This document shows positions 1-9,894 of a stretch of 64,000 nucleotides of DNA, in pieces (position 1 is the first letter of the stretch; each line of letters opens with the position of its first letter). The DNA lies in assembly GCF_007097265.1 (NCBI RefSeq), contig NZ_VJZP01000020.1, forward strand, positions 1-64,000, written 5' to 3'. The notes beneath the pieces are model-generated. The model saw nothing but the letters and a program-made list of their open reading frames with translations, did not search any database and had not been told where the DNA came from. The position numbers and the translations under genes are program-made. Origin of the DNA: Flavobacterium gawalongense. Its GTDB lineage: Bacteria > Bacteroidota > Bacteroidia > Flavobacteriales > Flavobacteriaceae.

Positions 1-464
1 GTACAATCTGTGGGCTAATATTTATGCTTTATAAATGTACAAACGACGAAAATTATATTCGAAATGATTTTAGTCCGCATTACGGATAGTCATATTTTAT
101 TTAATACAGAAAAAATGATTAAACAATGACCTCAAAAAGCTACTAAAATTCTCATTTTAAGGACCGTATTCAAAAAGTTTTCAACACTACAACGTTTTCG
201 CAAAGAATTAAAAGAGCTCCCATGTGGGTCGCGTAAGAATTTGCATAAATTAGCTAAAAAAGTGCCATTTTATATAAAAAATGAGTATAAAAATAAATTT
301 ATGTTATTTTTTTAATTCATTTATTTCGATTTTAATAAAAACAAAATTCATTTCAAATTTCACAACAAGCAGATAAACAAAAAATCAACCCTAGAATTTA
401 AATCGCATTCTATTTTTAATTGCTACTATTATCTAACCTATATCTAACCTAAATTATTCATTTT
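1..464. other. AT-rich leader before the amylase pseudogene
   Basis: No convincing gene is seen here. A reading frame of about 60 codons on the plus strand ends near 317, but it has no recognisable family and no clear start. Just before the amylase start the octamer TCTAACCT occurs twice within about 20 nt. No TANNTTTG box was found close to the start at 465. Confidence 0.4.
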
Positions 465-1907
465 ATGAAAAACCAAAATTTTAAAATTTATCTATTATCC
501 GCTTTACTCGTTGGCTTGTACTCGTGTAATTCAAATGACGATCTGGCAACCGATTCCGCAGCAGCAGCCTCACAATTCAAAGTAATTGACGTAACCCATC
601 ATGATGGACATCCATTCAACACTGGAAAAACGACCACTTCTGTCACAGGAAAGTATGTCGCAAATCCTGGGGGAGGCGTTATGATGCAGGCTTTCTACTG
701 GGATGTCCCAGCAGGTGGAAACTGGTGGAATACCATCAATACCAAAGTAACGGAATGGTCGAATGCAGGTATTGGATCTATTTGGCTTCCTCCAGTATCA
801 AAAGCACAAAATGGAGCATTTTCCATGGGATATGATCCTACTGATTATTTTGATTTTGGTGATTACAATCAAAATGGTTCTGTAGAAACCAGATTTGGTT
901 CCCGTACCGAATTGGAAAGTCTGATAACCAAAGTACATACTGAAAACATGCAAGTATATGCTGATATTGTAATTAATCACAATAGTGGCGGCCAATTAGA
1001 AAACAATCCCTTTACAGGAACACAAACTTGGACAAATTTTACTGGTGTAGCTTCAGGAAAATTCCCTAGAACCAGCGCTGATTTTTATAAAAACTCCTAT
1101 GCCAATAATGACGAAGGAGCTTTTGGAGGATTTCCAGACTTAGCGCATGTTGTACCAAATGTACAAGATTGGCTTTGGAAAAGAGCAGATGGCGTGGGAA
1201 AATATTATAAAAACACCATGCATTTTGATGGCTGAAGATTTGACTACGTAAAAGGTTTTGGTCCTTGGGTAGTGAAGGATTGGAATACCAATGTTGGCGG
1301 CTTCTCTGTTGGAGAATATTGGGATTCAAACGTAAACACATTGGAATGGTGGGCGAATAATGCCAATAGTTCAGTTTTTGATTTTGCTTGTTATTATAAA
1401 ATGAACGACGCATTTGACGGAAACAACCTTAATCTTTTGAATGATGACATGATGTGGAAAAGAAACCCGTACAAAGCGGTTACTTTCGTTACCAACCACG
1501 ACACCGATGAAATTTGGAAAAAAGAGTTAGCCTATGCTTATATTTTAACGCATGAAGGGTATCCTACTATTTTCTACAGAGATTATGAAGAATGGTTGAA
1601 TAAAACAAAAATGAACAACCTAATTTGGATTCACAATAACAAAGCTACAGGAACCACTTCTATTTTATATACCGGTACCGATGAATATATCGCCAGAAGA
1701 AATGGCTATAATGGAAATCCAGGATTAATAGTTTATATTAATAACTCATCAACTTGGCAAGAAAGATGGATTCAGACGAACTGGGCTAATGCCCAAATCA
1801 AAGATTTTACAGGTAATTCAACTTGGTTTCCTACAACGCAAGGAGACACATGGGTAAAAATTCAGTGCCCTCCAAATGGATACTCCGTTTGGTCGATTAA
1901 CATGTAA
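465..1907 (+). pseudogene. alpha-amylase (GH13) lipoprotein, interrupted by an in-frame TGA
   Basis: This is a secreted glycoside hydrolase of family 13, expected to hydrolyse alpha-1,4-glucans at the cell surface. The N-terminus (residues 1-21, ending LYSC) is a lipoprotein signal. GH13 region I is visible as DIVINHNSGG, region III as GEYW (acid/base Glu) and region IV as FVTNHDTD. Codon 257 is TGA at 1233-1235, in the middle of region II: the frame reads HFDG-stop-RFDYVKGF, where a Trp (TGG) is the expected residue, and the nucleophile Asp is codon 260. Downstream the same frame stays open for 223 codons to TAA at 1905, so one base substitution explains the break. Without readthrough the product lacks the catalytic residues. 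It is either a recent pseudogene or a sequencing error; no sign of a wider decay is seen. Confidence 0.85.
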
Positions 1908-1923
1908 AATATAAATACTCTAG

Positions 1924-1952
1924 AGGCTGTCCGAAAAGACAGCCTTCTTTTT
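1924..1952 (+). terminator. hairpin plus T-run after the amylase gene
   Basis: Arms AGGCTGTC (1924-1931) and GACAGCCT (1939-1946) are followed by a T-rich run. This is a rho-independent terminator shape. The same arm sequence recurs in the larger hairpin at 3752-3799. Confidence 0.65.
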
Positions 1953-2072
1953 TATCAGTCATTCAATCTTTAGTAATTCCAATATTGATTCAAAATTTAC
2001 CAGAAAACCATTCTCATAATTCACATAATCAATTAAGAGTATACTATTTTTTTAATTGGCATTTATAAATAG

Positions 2073-2080
2073 TACTTTTG
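2073..2080 (+). promoter_or_regulatory. -7 box for prfC
   Basis: TACTTTTG fits the Bacteroidota TANNTTTG -7 element and ends 18 nt before the ATG at 2099. A TTG lies at 2056-2058, only 14 nt upstream, so the -33 match is poor. The box argues against an upstream TTG start at 2078, which would lie inside the promoter. Confidence 0.5.
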
Positions 2081-2098
2081 CAAGCTATTTATATAAAT

Positions 2099-3688
2099 AT
2101 GGGCTTTTTAGAAGAAATACAACGCAGAAGAACTTTCGGGATTATCTCACATCCTGATGCCGGAAAAACAACACTTACAGAGAAACTCCTCCTTTTTGGT
2201 GGTGCTATTCAAGAAGCGGGTGCTGTAAAAAACAACAAAATCAAGAAAGGTGCTACCAGTGACTTTATGGAAATTGAACGCCAAAGAGGAATTTCGGTTT
2301 CCACATCCGTTTTGGCATTCAATTATAAAGACAAAAAAATAAACATACTCGATACTCCCGGACACAAGGATTTTGCTGAGGACACTTTTAGAACCTTAAC
2401 AGCTGTTGACAGCGTTATTGTTGTAATTGACGTTGCCAAAGGTGTTGAGGAACAAACAGAGAAATTAGTAGCAGTTTGTAGATTGCGTAAAATTCCAATT
2501 ATCGTATTTATTAATAAATTAGATAGAGAGGGAAAAGATGCTTTTGACTTAATGGATGAAGTGGAGCAAAAACTGGGCTTAACCGTTACTCCGCTAAGTT
2601 TTCCTATAGGAATGGGTTATGATTTTCAAGGAATTTATAATTTATGGGAAGAAAACATCAACTTATTTAGTGGTGACAGCCGCAAGAATATCGAAGAAAC
2701 AATTGCTTTTTCAGATGTTAAAAATCCAGAATTAGAAAAGATTATTGGTGAAAAACCAGCATATAAACTACGTGAAGAATTAGAACTGATAGATGAAGTA
2801 TATCCTAAATTTGATCGTCAGGATTATTTAGACGGGAAATTACAACCTGTATTTTTTGGTTCGGCATTAAATAATTTTGGAGTAAGAGAATTATTGGATT
2901 GTTTTGTTGAAATTGCTCCATCACCAAGACCTAAAGAATCAGAAACACGATTAGTTGATCCGAAAGAAGAAAAAATGACTGGATTTGTTTTTAAAATCCA
3001 TGCCAATATGGATCCAAAACACAGAGACCGTTTGGCCTTTATAAAAATTGTTTCGGGAACTTTCGAAAGAAACAAACCCTATTATCACGTTCGTCAAAAA
3101 AAGAATTTAAAATTCTCCAGTCCGAATGCTTTCTTTGCCGAAAAGAAAGAAATCGTAGACATCTCTTACCCTGGCGATATTGTAGGTTTGCATGATACTG
3201 GAAATTTCAAAATTGGAGATACTTTGACAGAAGGGGAAATCATGAGTTTCAAAGGAATACCAAGTTTCTCTCCAGAGCATTTCAGATATATTAATAATGC
3301 TGATCCTATGAAAGCCAAACAACTTGACAAAGGAATTGATCAGTTGATGGACGAAGGTGTCGCGCAGTTATTTACACTGGAAATGAACAACAGAAAAATT
3401 ATTGGAACTGTTGGTGCGCTTCAATATGAGGTTATTCAATATCGCTTAGAGCATGAATACGGCGCAAAATGTACGTATGAAAATTTCCCGGTTCACAAAG
3501 CATGTTGGGTGAAGCCAAATGATCCAAAAAGTGATGAGTTTAAAGAATTTAGAAGGATTAAACAAAAATTCTTAGCACATGATAAATACGGGCAATTGGT
3601 ATTTCTAGCTGATTCAGATTTTACCATTCAAATGACACAGAATAAATATCCAAACGTTAAATTATATTTCACTTCGGAATTTGATTAA
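2099..3688 (+). CDS. prfC: peptide chain release factor 3
   Basis: RF3 is a translational GTPase that removes RF1/RF2 from the ribosome after peptide release. The product is 529 residues, the usual RF3 length. The start MGFLEEIQRRRTFGIISHPD matches the family N-terminus; a TTG 21 nt upstream is in frame but overlaps the -7 box, so ATG 2099 is chosen. G1 is SHPDAGKTT, the switch region is QRGISVS, G3 is DTPGHKDF and G4 is NKLDRE, all intact. The C-terminal half holds the beta-barrel and the RF3-specific domain (GALQYEVIQYRLEHEYGA). It stands alone, between the amylase pseudogene and an IS relic, on the opposite strand from susCD. Confidence 0.97.
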   Translation: MGFLEEIQRRRTFGIISHPDAGKTTLTEKLLLFGGAIQEAGAVKNNKIKKGATSDFMEIERQRGISVSTSVLAFNYKDKKINILDTPGHKDFAEDTFRTLTAVDSVIVVIDVAKGVEEQTEKLVAVCRLRKIPIIVFINKLDREGKDAFDLMDEVEQKLGLTVTPLSFPIGMGYDFQGIYNLWEENINLFSGDSRKNIEETIAFSDVKNPELEKIIGEKPAYKLREELELIDEVYPKFDRQDYLDGKLQPVFFGSALNNFGVRELLDCFVEIAPSPRPKESETRLVDPKEEKMTGFVFKIHANMDPKHRDRLAFIKIVSGTFERNKPYYHVRQKKNLKFSSPNAFFAEKKEIVDISYPGDIVGLHDTGNFKIGDTLTEGEIMSFKGIPSFSPEHFRYINNADPMKAKQLDKGIDQLMDEGVAQLFTLEMNNRKIIGTVGALQYEVIQYRLEHEYGAKCTYENFPVHKACWVKPNDPKSDEFKEFRRIKQKFLAHDKYGQLVFLADSDFTIQMTQNKYPNVKLYFTSEFD

Positions 3689-3751
3689 GGTACTTATAAA
3701 AAAAATGTCTATTCCTGAGAAAGTGATACCGGGTTAATAAAAAATAAAAGT

Positions 3752-3799
3752 ACAATTTTAAAGAGGCTGTCCAAAAATAGACAGCCTCTTTAAAATTGT
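3752..3799. terminator. 20-bp perfect hairpin between prfC and IS relic
   Basis: Arms 3752-3771 and 3780-3799 are perfect inverted repeats around an 8-nt loop and include AGAGGCTGTC/GACAGCCTCT. It can terminate prfC. Because it abuts a transposase scrap and shares its core with the hairpin at 1924, it may instead be made from insertion-sequence ends; this is inference. Confidence 0.6.
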
Positions 3800-3809
3800 A
3801 TTTTTATCT

Positions 3810-3977
3810 TCATTTTAGGAAACAACTCGATATGTCTCCGCCTTTGTATTGTGAAATAATATCAGGAATCTCTATTTTTTCAACTACAGAATTTATCAGT
3901 CTTGCCGAATGATTTTCTGGAATTAAAACATTTAAATCTAAATAAAAAAAATATTTATTGATGAACAGAATGGGATT
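3810..3977 (-). pseudogene. IS1182-like transposase N-terminal fragment
   Basis: The minus strand reads, without a start codon, ...YLDLNVLIPENHSARLINSV... and then ...ISQYKGGDISSCF before a stop at 3810-3812. The DLN-LIPENH-R pattern followed by a Y-KGG segment is the N-terminal signature of IS1182-family transposases in Bacteroidota. Only about 55 codons remain; the DDE catalytic part is absent. Flanking sequence has no recognisable remainder. It is a dead remnant lying downstream of susD. Confidence 0.6.
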
Positions 3978-4039
3978 TAAATACAGCTTGCATTCTCAGT
4001 TTTTATAATGCCTAAAAATACAAAATCCAACCATTTTAT

Positions 4040-4072
4040 AAAAAAACTGCCCGAAAATCACTTTTCGGGCAG
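4040..4072 (-). terminator. terminator of the susC-susD unit
   Basis: Arms CTGCCCGAAAA (4047-4057) and TTTTCGGGCAG (4062-4072) form an 11-bp stem with a 4-nt loop, followed on the minus strand by a run of T. It lies 32 nt after the susD stop. Confidence 0.8.
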
Positions 4073-4104
4073 CCACCATTAACAAACAAACTTAACAAAT
4101 TATA

Positions 4105-5631
4105 TTAATAACCTGGATTTTGATCTGCACTTGTTAGCGCTTTATTTTTAGCAATTTCTGATGCAGGAATTGGATATAAATTATTTTTAGAAGTATATCC
4201 TTTACTTGATAACTCTGCAGTAGCTCTTCCCCATCTAACTAAATCCCAAAAACGCTGTCCTTCAAAAGCTAACTCCAAGAATTTTTCATTTACAATAGCG
4301 TTAAACAAATTCGCACCTGTTAAGGACGAAGACACATCAGCTAATCCAGCTCTATTTCTAATTTTGTTTAATTCTATTCTCGCTTTGTCATCTTGACCTT
4401 CCTTATTATAAGCTTCGGCTGCAAGCAACAATACTTCAGCATATCTAAATAATCTCAAGTTTGTACCATAATTTAATGCTGCAACACCACCACTGCTTGT
4501 TTCTGAAGTACGTGCAGCATATTTTGTTCTGATACCTCCTTCATAGTCCCAAGGGGTGCCAGTTAAACTTCCCCCAAATGCATTAAGTTCCGCTTCACTC
4601 ATTACTGTAGCTGCTTTACGATTTACATCTCCTGCAGTATCAAAAGCATTTAATATTTTTGCTGTTGGCAAGTTAAAGCCCCATCCATTTCTCAATCCAG
4701 TACCTGTCAAATTAAAGTAACCATCACCACGAGCACCCATTAATTGTATAAATATGTTACTTTCAAAACGACCACCAATAGTTTGATTACTCCAATCGTA
4801 ACCTTTTGTAGTAATAAAACCTACTTCGAATAAAGACTCTTTTCCAAATTCTGAATCTTTTAACCAAACTTTTGAAACGTCTGATTCTAAACCATGAGCG
4901 GGATTATCTATTACAGCTTTTAAATAAGGAATTGCTTCTAGCGTTTTTCCTTCAAAAACCAACACTTTCCCTAATAATGCTTGAGCAGCCCCTTTTGAAA
5001 CTCTAAAATTATGTTTAACCGCGGTTTTATCCGGCAAACCAGCAATAGCATCAGTTAAATCAGCTTTTATTTGAGTATAAATTTCTGCTCTTGTACTTTT
5101 TGGTTTAGCAAAAGCTTCAGCGCTAATTGTTGTGGGATTTTCTAAACGCAAAGGCACATCACCCCACATAGTAGTTAGCTCAAAATAACACCAAGCTCTC
5201 ATAAACTTTGCTTCAGCAATTGCAAAGGTCTTATTGCTTAAGTTTCCTGCTTCAACGTTCTCTATAATAGTGTTTGCAAGTGCAATTGTTTTATATTCCT
5301 TATTCCAAACAGCTTCCAAAGAGGGATTAGAAATAGATATATTTGCATAATCATCAATTTCTTGTAATTGTTTTTGATCTGTTGCATTACCACCACCGGC
5401 ATTAGCCTCATCACCTGGCAGTACTTTAATAAAAAAAGCTGAATGAAAGGCCGCATTATTATTAAATTGTACAAGGTCATACAATCCAATTAAAGCTTCT
5501 TCCGTATTACTTTCACTATTAAAGAAAGTTGTACTCTCCAGCACACCTACCGGAGCAACCTCCGTAAAATCTGAACTACATGATACAGTCATAAAAAATA
5601 TAACCATAACACTACATATTATTTTTTTCAT
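4105..5631 (-). CDS. SusD/RagB-family nutrient-binding lipoprotein
   Basis: SusD proteins sit on the outer face of the outer membrane as the lid of a SusC channel and bind the incoming glycan or other polymer. The product has 508 residues. Residues 1-19 form a lipoprotein signal ending TVSC. The alpha-helical TPR-like N-terminal half contains AKFMRAWCYFELTTMWGDVPL, close to the SusD consensus, and the C-terminal half contains RLFRYAEVLLLAAEAYN, ELNKIRNRAGL and ELAFEGQRFWDLVRWG, all hallmark RagB/SusD segments. It starts 18 nt after the susC stop, so the two are co-transcribed. The ligand cannot be deduced; no intact hydrolase accompanies the pair. Confidence 0.95.
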   Translation of the reverse strand: MKKIICSVMVIFFMTVSCSSDFTEVAPVGVLESTTFFNSESNTEEALIGLYDLVQFNNNAAFHSAFFIKVLPGDEANAGGGNATDQKQLQEIDDYANISISNPSLEAVWNKEYKTIALANTIIENVEAGNLSNKTFAIAEAKFMRAWCYFELTTMWGDVPLRLENPTTISAEAFAKPKSTRAEIYTQIKADLTDAIAGLPDKTAVKHNFRVSKGAAQALLGKVLVFEGKTLEAIPYLKAVIDNPAHGLESDVSKVWLKDSEFGKESLFEVGFITTKGYDWSNQTIGGRFESNIFIQLMGARGDGYFNLTGTGLRNGWGFNLPTAKILNAFDTAGDVNRKAATVMSEAELNAFGGSLTGTPWDYEGGIRTKYAARTSETSSGGVAALNYGTNLRLFRYAEVLLLAAEAYNKEGQDDKARIELNKIRNRAGLADVSSSLTGANLFNAIVNEKFLELAFEGQRFWDLVRWGRATAELSSKGYTSKNNLYPIPASEIAKNKALTSADQNPGY

Positions 5632-5649
5632 ATTTAATGTTTTATTTTA

Positions 5650-8600
5650 TTAAAATTCAAGTGATAAACCAAGTAATATTTTAGCAGCTATTGGATAAAA
5701 TCCTCTATCTACCCCTATACTATTATCAGAAAAACTTCCTGCTTCAGGATCCAAACCATTATATTTAGTAAAGGTAAAATAGTCGTCTAAAGACACATAA
5801 GTTCTTAGTTTTTTCAATTTCAATTTATTAGAAACTTCACTAGAGAAATTATATCCTAATTGAATTTGTTTAATTCTCATATAAGAACCATCTTTTACTA
5901 TTAAATCAGTATCATATGCAGATGTTGCATATTGCGCAGCAGGATAAGACGCAATATCTCCTGCCTGTTGCCATCTACCTGTAAAAAATTCAATTGGTTT
6001 ATTGGTGATCGGTCTTGAAGTCTGGTGGTAAGCTTCAAAAATATCATTCCCTTGCGTACCTTGAAATCTAATGTTTAAATCAATACCTTTATATCCAAAT
6101 TGAATATTTCCTCCATAAAGAATATCAGGGTGAGGAGAACCGATTTTTGTTTTATCGTTTGATGTAATTCCAGATACACCATCGGTGTCTACAATATTTA
6201 TTTTTCCTGTTGCAGGATCTATACCGTCAGTTTTGTATCCATAGAAATACCATAATGGTAATCCTTTTTGAAAACGAGTTACACCGTCATTGTTTTGTGG
6301 TGCAAGTGCGCCTATTATAAAACCATTATCACCTACATAATTAATTTCGGTAACTTCATTATGCAAGGTTGACAAATTAAGGTCTATACCATAACTAAAA
6401 CCACCCACTGTTTTATCACTGTACCCCATTTCAAATTCAAACCCTTTATTTTCTACTGTTCCAGCATTAATAGAAGGAACTCCTACACCTAAAGATGGAG
6501 GTGCAATGATATTTCCATTTACAAGAAGTAAATTTTTAGTTGTTTTAACATAATAGTCAGCTGAAAAATTTAGCCTACTATTTAATGCTCGTAAATCAAA
6601 ACCTAAATCCAATTGTTCAGAACGTTCCCATTCTAAATTAGCATTTGGTAAATTCCCCGGAGTAATACCACTTACGCCTTCGTAAACAACTGGAACTGTT
6701 GTAGCGACTTCTGTTGCAACAGTTTGAAATATTAAGCTGCTTATGTAAGTACTTAAATTGTTATCACTACCATTTTGTCCCCAACTAGTTCGTAGTTTTA
6801 AATAATCAATTTTCGAGCCTTCTCCCCAAAAATTTTCTTTAGATACTAACCAACCTGCAGAAGCTGCAGGGAATAACCCCGATTTTTTTGAAGTCGGAAA
6901 ATAACTAGAGGTATCGTTACGCAACGAGCCTTCTAATAAATATTTACCCATATAATCATATGAAATTCTTCCAAAAACTGAGCTTCCTTTTTTTTCAACA
7001 ATACTACCACCAATTACATCATTATCTCGGTTTGCATAGTCAAAGTATGCAAATTGGTCTGTTTGATCATGAATTTCCGATCCGCGTAAAGAATAAAATG
7101 GACTCTTAGTTTTCTCAGATGAATACCCCAATAATCCTGTTATATTATGATTTCCAAATTCTTTAGTGTAGCTCGCAAAATTTTCCCATAACCATTTTGA
7201 ACTTCTTGAAATCTGATTGGTTAATGTTACAGTAGAATTTTGAGCTTCTGACGATACAACCCAAATAGGACTCCATCTATTATCAAACGTATTTGTTCTT
7301 TCATATCCGAATCTAGACGTAAATGATAAACCTTCTGCTAAATTCAATTTAGAATACACCGATGTTAAAATTTTATCCGTATCAATACCTCCTCTAAATC
7401 TGAAATTTGCAGATGCCACAGGGTTGACAGCCTCACCCGTTGCATAAGTTGGGTATCCGTAAACATTCCCTTTACTATCTGTCATAGCTGTTCCTGCAGC
7501 TACTCCATCTAAAGCTCTTTGTGGTAAAGTTCCTGTATAAATTACTGGCGTTAATGGATCTATAACTAAAGCATTAGTTACAACTCCACGTGTTGAATCA
7601 TCTTCAGCAATTGGTGAAGACCCTATATTTGAATAGGTTATATTAGAACCTATTTCTAGCCAATTATTGACTTGACTTTTAAGATTAAGTCTTCCTGTAA
7701 ATCTTTTATAGTTTGAATTCTCTCCAACAACTCCATCTTGATCCATATATGAGCTTGAAAAATAGTAAGACGTTTTCTCGTTAGCTCCAGAGATACTTAA
7801 ATCATGCCTTTGTGTAGATGCATTTTGAAAAATTTCATCTATCCAATTTGTATTAACACCGTTATCAACTACATGGGTTCTTCCTGCCTCTTGGAAATAG
7901 GTTACAAATTGAGACGCATTCATCAACTTCATACCAGTCCTAACTGATTGAGTTCCTAATTGCGTGCTGTAACTAACTACTGCTTCTCCAGGCTTACCTT
8001 GTTTAGTTGTAATAATGATAACTCCATTTGCTCCTTGTGTACCATAAATTGCAGAAGATGCTGCATCTTTTAAAACCTCCATGTTAGCAATGTCATTTGG
8101 AGAAATATTATCTATAGAACTTACTTTCATTCCATCAACAATATATAATGGATCTGAATTTCCATTAGAACCAGCGCCTCTAATTCTAACTTTAGAACCA
8201 GAACCTGGGGCCCCAGAAGAAGAAACAACGGTAACACCTGATGTTTTACCCTGTAACACGGACTCAACACGTGCTGATGAAGAATTTTGAATATCAGCAG
8301 AACTAATACTAGAAATTGCCCCTGTTACTAAACTTTTCTTTTTAGTACCATAACCGACAACTACTACTTCATTTAATTCAGCTGAATCATCTTCCAACAA
8401 TACATTAATTGGAGATTTCCCTTTGTAATTAATCTCTTGGGATTTAAAACCTACAAAAGTGAAGACTAAAACATCTCCATTCTTAGCATTGATTTTAAAA
8501 GCCCCATTAAAATCTGTTTGTGTTCCTACAGCAGTACCTTTAACCGATACATTAACACCTGGAATAGGACCTGTTTTATCGGATACAGTACCCGATACTG

Positions 8601-8673
8601 ATTGAGCATAAATAATACTTCCAAATAATAAGAATACTGGAAGTATTAGTTTTTTTAGCAGTTTGTTTTTCAT
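5650..8673 (-). CDS. SusC/RagA-family TonB-dependent outer-membrane transporter
   Basis: This is the 1007-residue channel partner of the SusD lipoprotein and imports oligomers across the outer membrane with TonB energy. A signal peptide covers residues 1-23 (ends IIYAQ). Residues about 25-100 are a carboxypeptidase-D-like regulatory domain (SVSGTVSDKTGPIPGVNVSVKG). The SusC signature LNEVVVVGYGTKKKS follows, then the plug domain with YIVDGMKVSSIDNISPNDI and EVLKDAASSAIYGTQGANGVI, then the 22-strand barrel ending in LGLSLEF with a terminal Phe. It is the first gene of the susCD unit. The hybrid regulator in the same orientation upstream is the probable controller, but an IS256 relic now separates them. 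Confidence 0.96.
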   Translation of the reverse strand: MKNKLLKKLILPVFLLFGSIIYAQSVSGTVSDKTGPIPGVNVSVKGTAVGTQTDFNGAFKINAKNGDVLVFTFVGFKSQEINYKGKSPINVLLEDDSAELNEVVVVGYGTKKKSLVTGAISSISSADIQNSSSARVESVLQGKTSGVTVVSSSGAPGSGSKVRIRGAGSNGNSDPLYIVDGMKVSSIDNISPNDIANMEVLKDAASSAIYGTQGANGVIIITTKQGKPGEAVVSYSTQLGTQSVRTGMKLMNASQFVTYFQEAGRTHVVDNGVNTNWIDEIFQNASTQRHDLSISGANEKTSYYFSSSYMDQDGVVGENSNYKRFTGRLNLKSQVNNWLEIGSNITYSNIGSSPIAEDDSTRGVVTNALVIDPLTPVIYTGTLPQRALDGVAAGTAMTDSKGNVYGYPTYATGEAVNPVASANFRFRGGIDTDKILTSVYSKLNLAEGLSFTSRFGYERTNTFDNRWSPIWVVSSEAQNSTVTLTNQISRSSKWLWENFASYTKEFGNHNITGLLGYSSEKTKSPFYSLRGSEIHDQTDQFAYFDYANRDNDVIGGSIVEKKGSSVFGRISYDYMGKYLLEGSLRNDTSSYFPTSKKSGLFPAASAGWLVSKENFWGEGSKIDYLKLRTSWGQNGSDNNLSTYISSLIFQTVATEVATTVPVVYEGVSGITPGNLPNANLEWERSEQLDLGFDLRALNSRLNFSADYYVKTTKNLLLVNGNIIAPPSLGVGVPSINAGTVENKGFEFEMGYSDKTVGGFSYGIDLNLSTLHNEVTEINYVGDNGFIIGALAPQNNDGVTRFQKGLPLWYFYGYKTDGIDPATGKINIVDTDGVSGITSNDKTKIGSPHPDILYGGNIQFGYKGIDLNIRFQGTQGNDIFEAYHQTSRPITNKPIEFFTGRWQQAGDIASYPAAQYATSAYDTDLIVKDGSYMRIKQIQLGYNFSSEVSNKLKLKKLRTYVSLDDYFTFTKYNGLDPEAGSFSDNSIGVDRGFYPIAAKILLGLSLEF

Positions 8674-9067
8674 AAAATATTTTTTTTGGTTAGTTTTAGC
8701 ACTATGAGATTTAATTTAAAAAAAAGGATCAATGTGAATAATTAAAAAGTGCAATGAGAGCATCTAAATAGTAGTATTTCAACAAATTAATTCAATTTAG
8801 AAAATTTAAATTCCATAGTTTGACAAATCAAAAGAAAATACAAGAATTTAAATATCAATTTTAAAGCAAAGACTATAATTTTTAAAGCTATTACGCATTT
8901 AATTAACCTTTAAGCGATATTTTTATAAACGATGCAACAATTTTTATAGTCTTAAATTCCATTTTAACTATAAAATATCCCTTTGCAAACGACCTTCTAT
9001 GATATTTCGATCCTATAATTGATTTATTTACATATCCAATAAACCATTAGAAGACCTTTAATTAATT
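8674..9067. other. upstream region of susC
   Basis: An AT-rich gap with no gene that I can recognise. It should hold the susC promoter and the binding site of the hybrid regulator, but I found no exact TANNTTTG match on the minus strand and no clear repeat pair. Confidence 0.4.
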
Positions 9068-9725
9068 GGTTTGGATGGATGGCATTGTTTTTAAAGTTAG
9101 AGAAGGCTCAAAAGTCATCAACAAAACCATCTTTTTAACCTTAGGCCCCAACAGAAAAGGATAAAAAAGAAGATTTGGGGATGCGGCTCGGCAAATACGA
9201 AAGCAGCAGTTTTTGGATGAGTATCTTAACCGATTTAAAAGCTTGTGTTGTTGAAGACAGAAGTGTTTTTCCGAAATCCCAAACACAAATATGCGTGGTT
9301 CATCAAATTAGAAACGTTTGTAAACACATTGCTTGGAAGGACCGTAAGCAATTTACTGCCGATATGAAACTATCATACGCTCCAACCAACCAAACAAGCC
9401 GCAGAGCTGGCTTTAAAAGATTTTACCGACAAATGGGAAAATAAATATTTTTATGCTCTCAAATCCTGGCACGATAACCGGGAGGAGCTAGCGGTATTTT
9501 TTGACTTTCCAATTGTAATCCGAAAAATCATTTATGCCACAATTTAATTGAAAATCTTACTGGTAAAATCCGAAAATACACCAAAAACAAATTGTCATTC
9601 CCCACGGATGAGGCAGTTCTAAAATCAGTATTTTTTTGGCTTTAAGAGAAGCAACCAAAAAATAGTCCATGCCCATTCAAAATTGGGGAATTGTTTTAAA
9701 CCAATTTACCCTTATATTAAAAAAA
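9068..9725 (+). pseudogene. IS256-family (mutator) transposase relic
   Basis: Pieces of one transposase appear in shifting plus-strand frames. Around 9090-9240 one reads KVINKTIFLTLG, then LGKYESSSFWMSILTDLKA; next, after an internal deletion, FPKSQTQICVVHQIRNVCKHIAWKDRKQF; then in another frame QAAELALKDFTDKWENKYFYALKSWHDN, and finally [30 protein letters not shown] with the usual C-terminal NWGIVLNQF. The order matches IS256 transposases, where VHQIRN is diagnostic. The segment that should contain one catalytic Asp (between LTDLK and FPK) is deleted, and at least three frameshifts are present. The element is dead. It separates susC from the regulator gene. Confidence 0.85.
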
Positions 9726-9727
9726 AA

Positions 9728-9751
9728 GGCTCCGATTATAAAATCGAAGCC
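9728..9751. terminator. hairpin at the end of the IS256 relic
   Basis: GGCTCCGAT (9728-9736) pairs with ATCGAAGCC (9743-9751) with one mismatch, just after the last transposase codons. It is preceded and followed by A and T tracts and probably terminated the transposase transcript. Confidence 0.5.
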
Positions 9752-9760
9752 TGACTTTTT

Positions 9761-9830
9761 AACTTACACACTTTTGGGGAGAGCGTCGTTTTTATTACAT
9801 ATCCATTTCAACTTACACACTTTTTGGAAT
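9761..9830. repeat. duplicated IS-end motif
   Basis: AACTTACACACTTTT occurs at 9761 and again, with one more T, at 9810, both followed by TTGG or GGGG. This looks like the terminal sequence of the IS256-type element present twice, as would happen if two element ends lay close together. Confidence 0.5.
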
Positions 9831-9894
9831 AGTGCACTTGGTGGGTTTAAAAATGAGGATTCTACACTGATTTTCTAATCGACTAAACCAATCA

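Noticed and set aside
150..317. Plus-strand open stretch of about 60 codons (KKFSTLQRFRKELKELPC...)
   Set aside because: No start codon in a plausible place, no recognisable family and a stop just before; left as non-coding.
9062..9286. Minus-strand open frame inside the IS256 relic
   Set aside because: It is the complement of the transposase relic, whose plus-strand fragments match the family; the minus frame has no family features.
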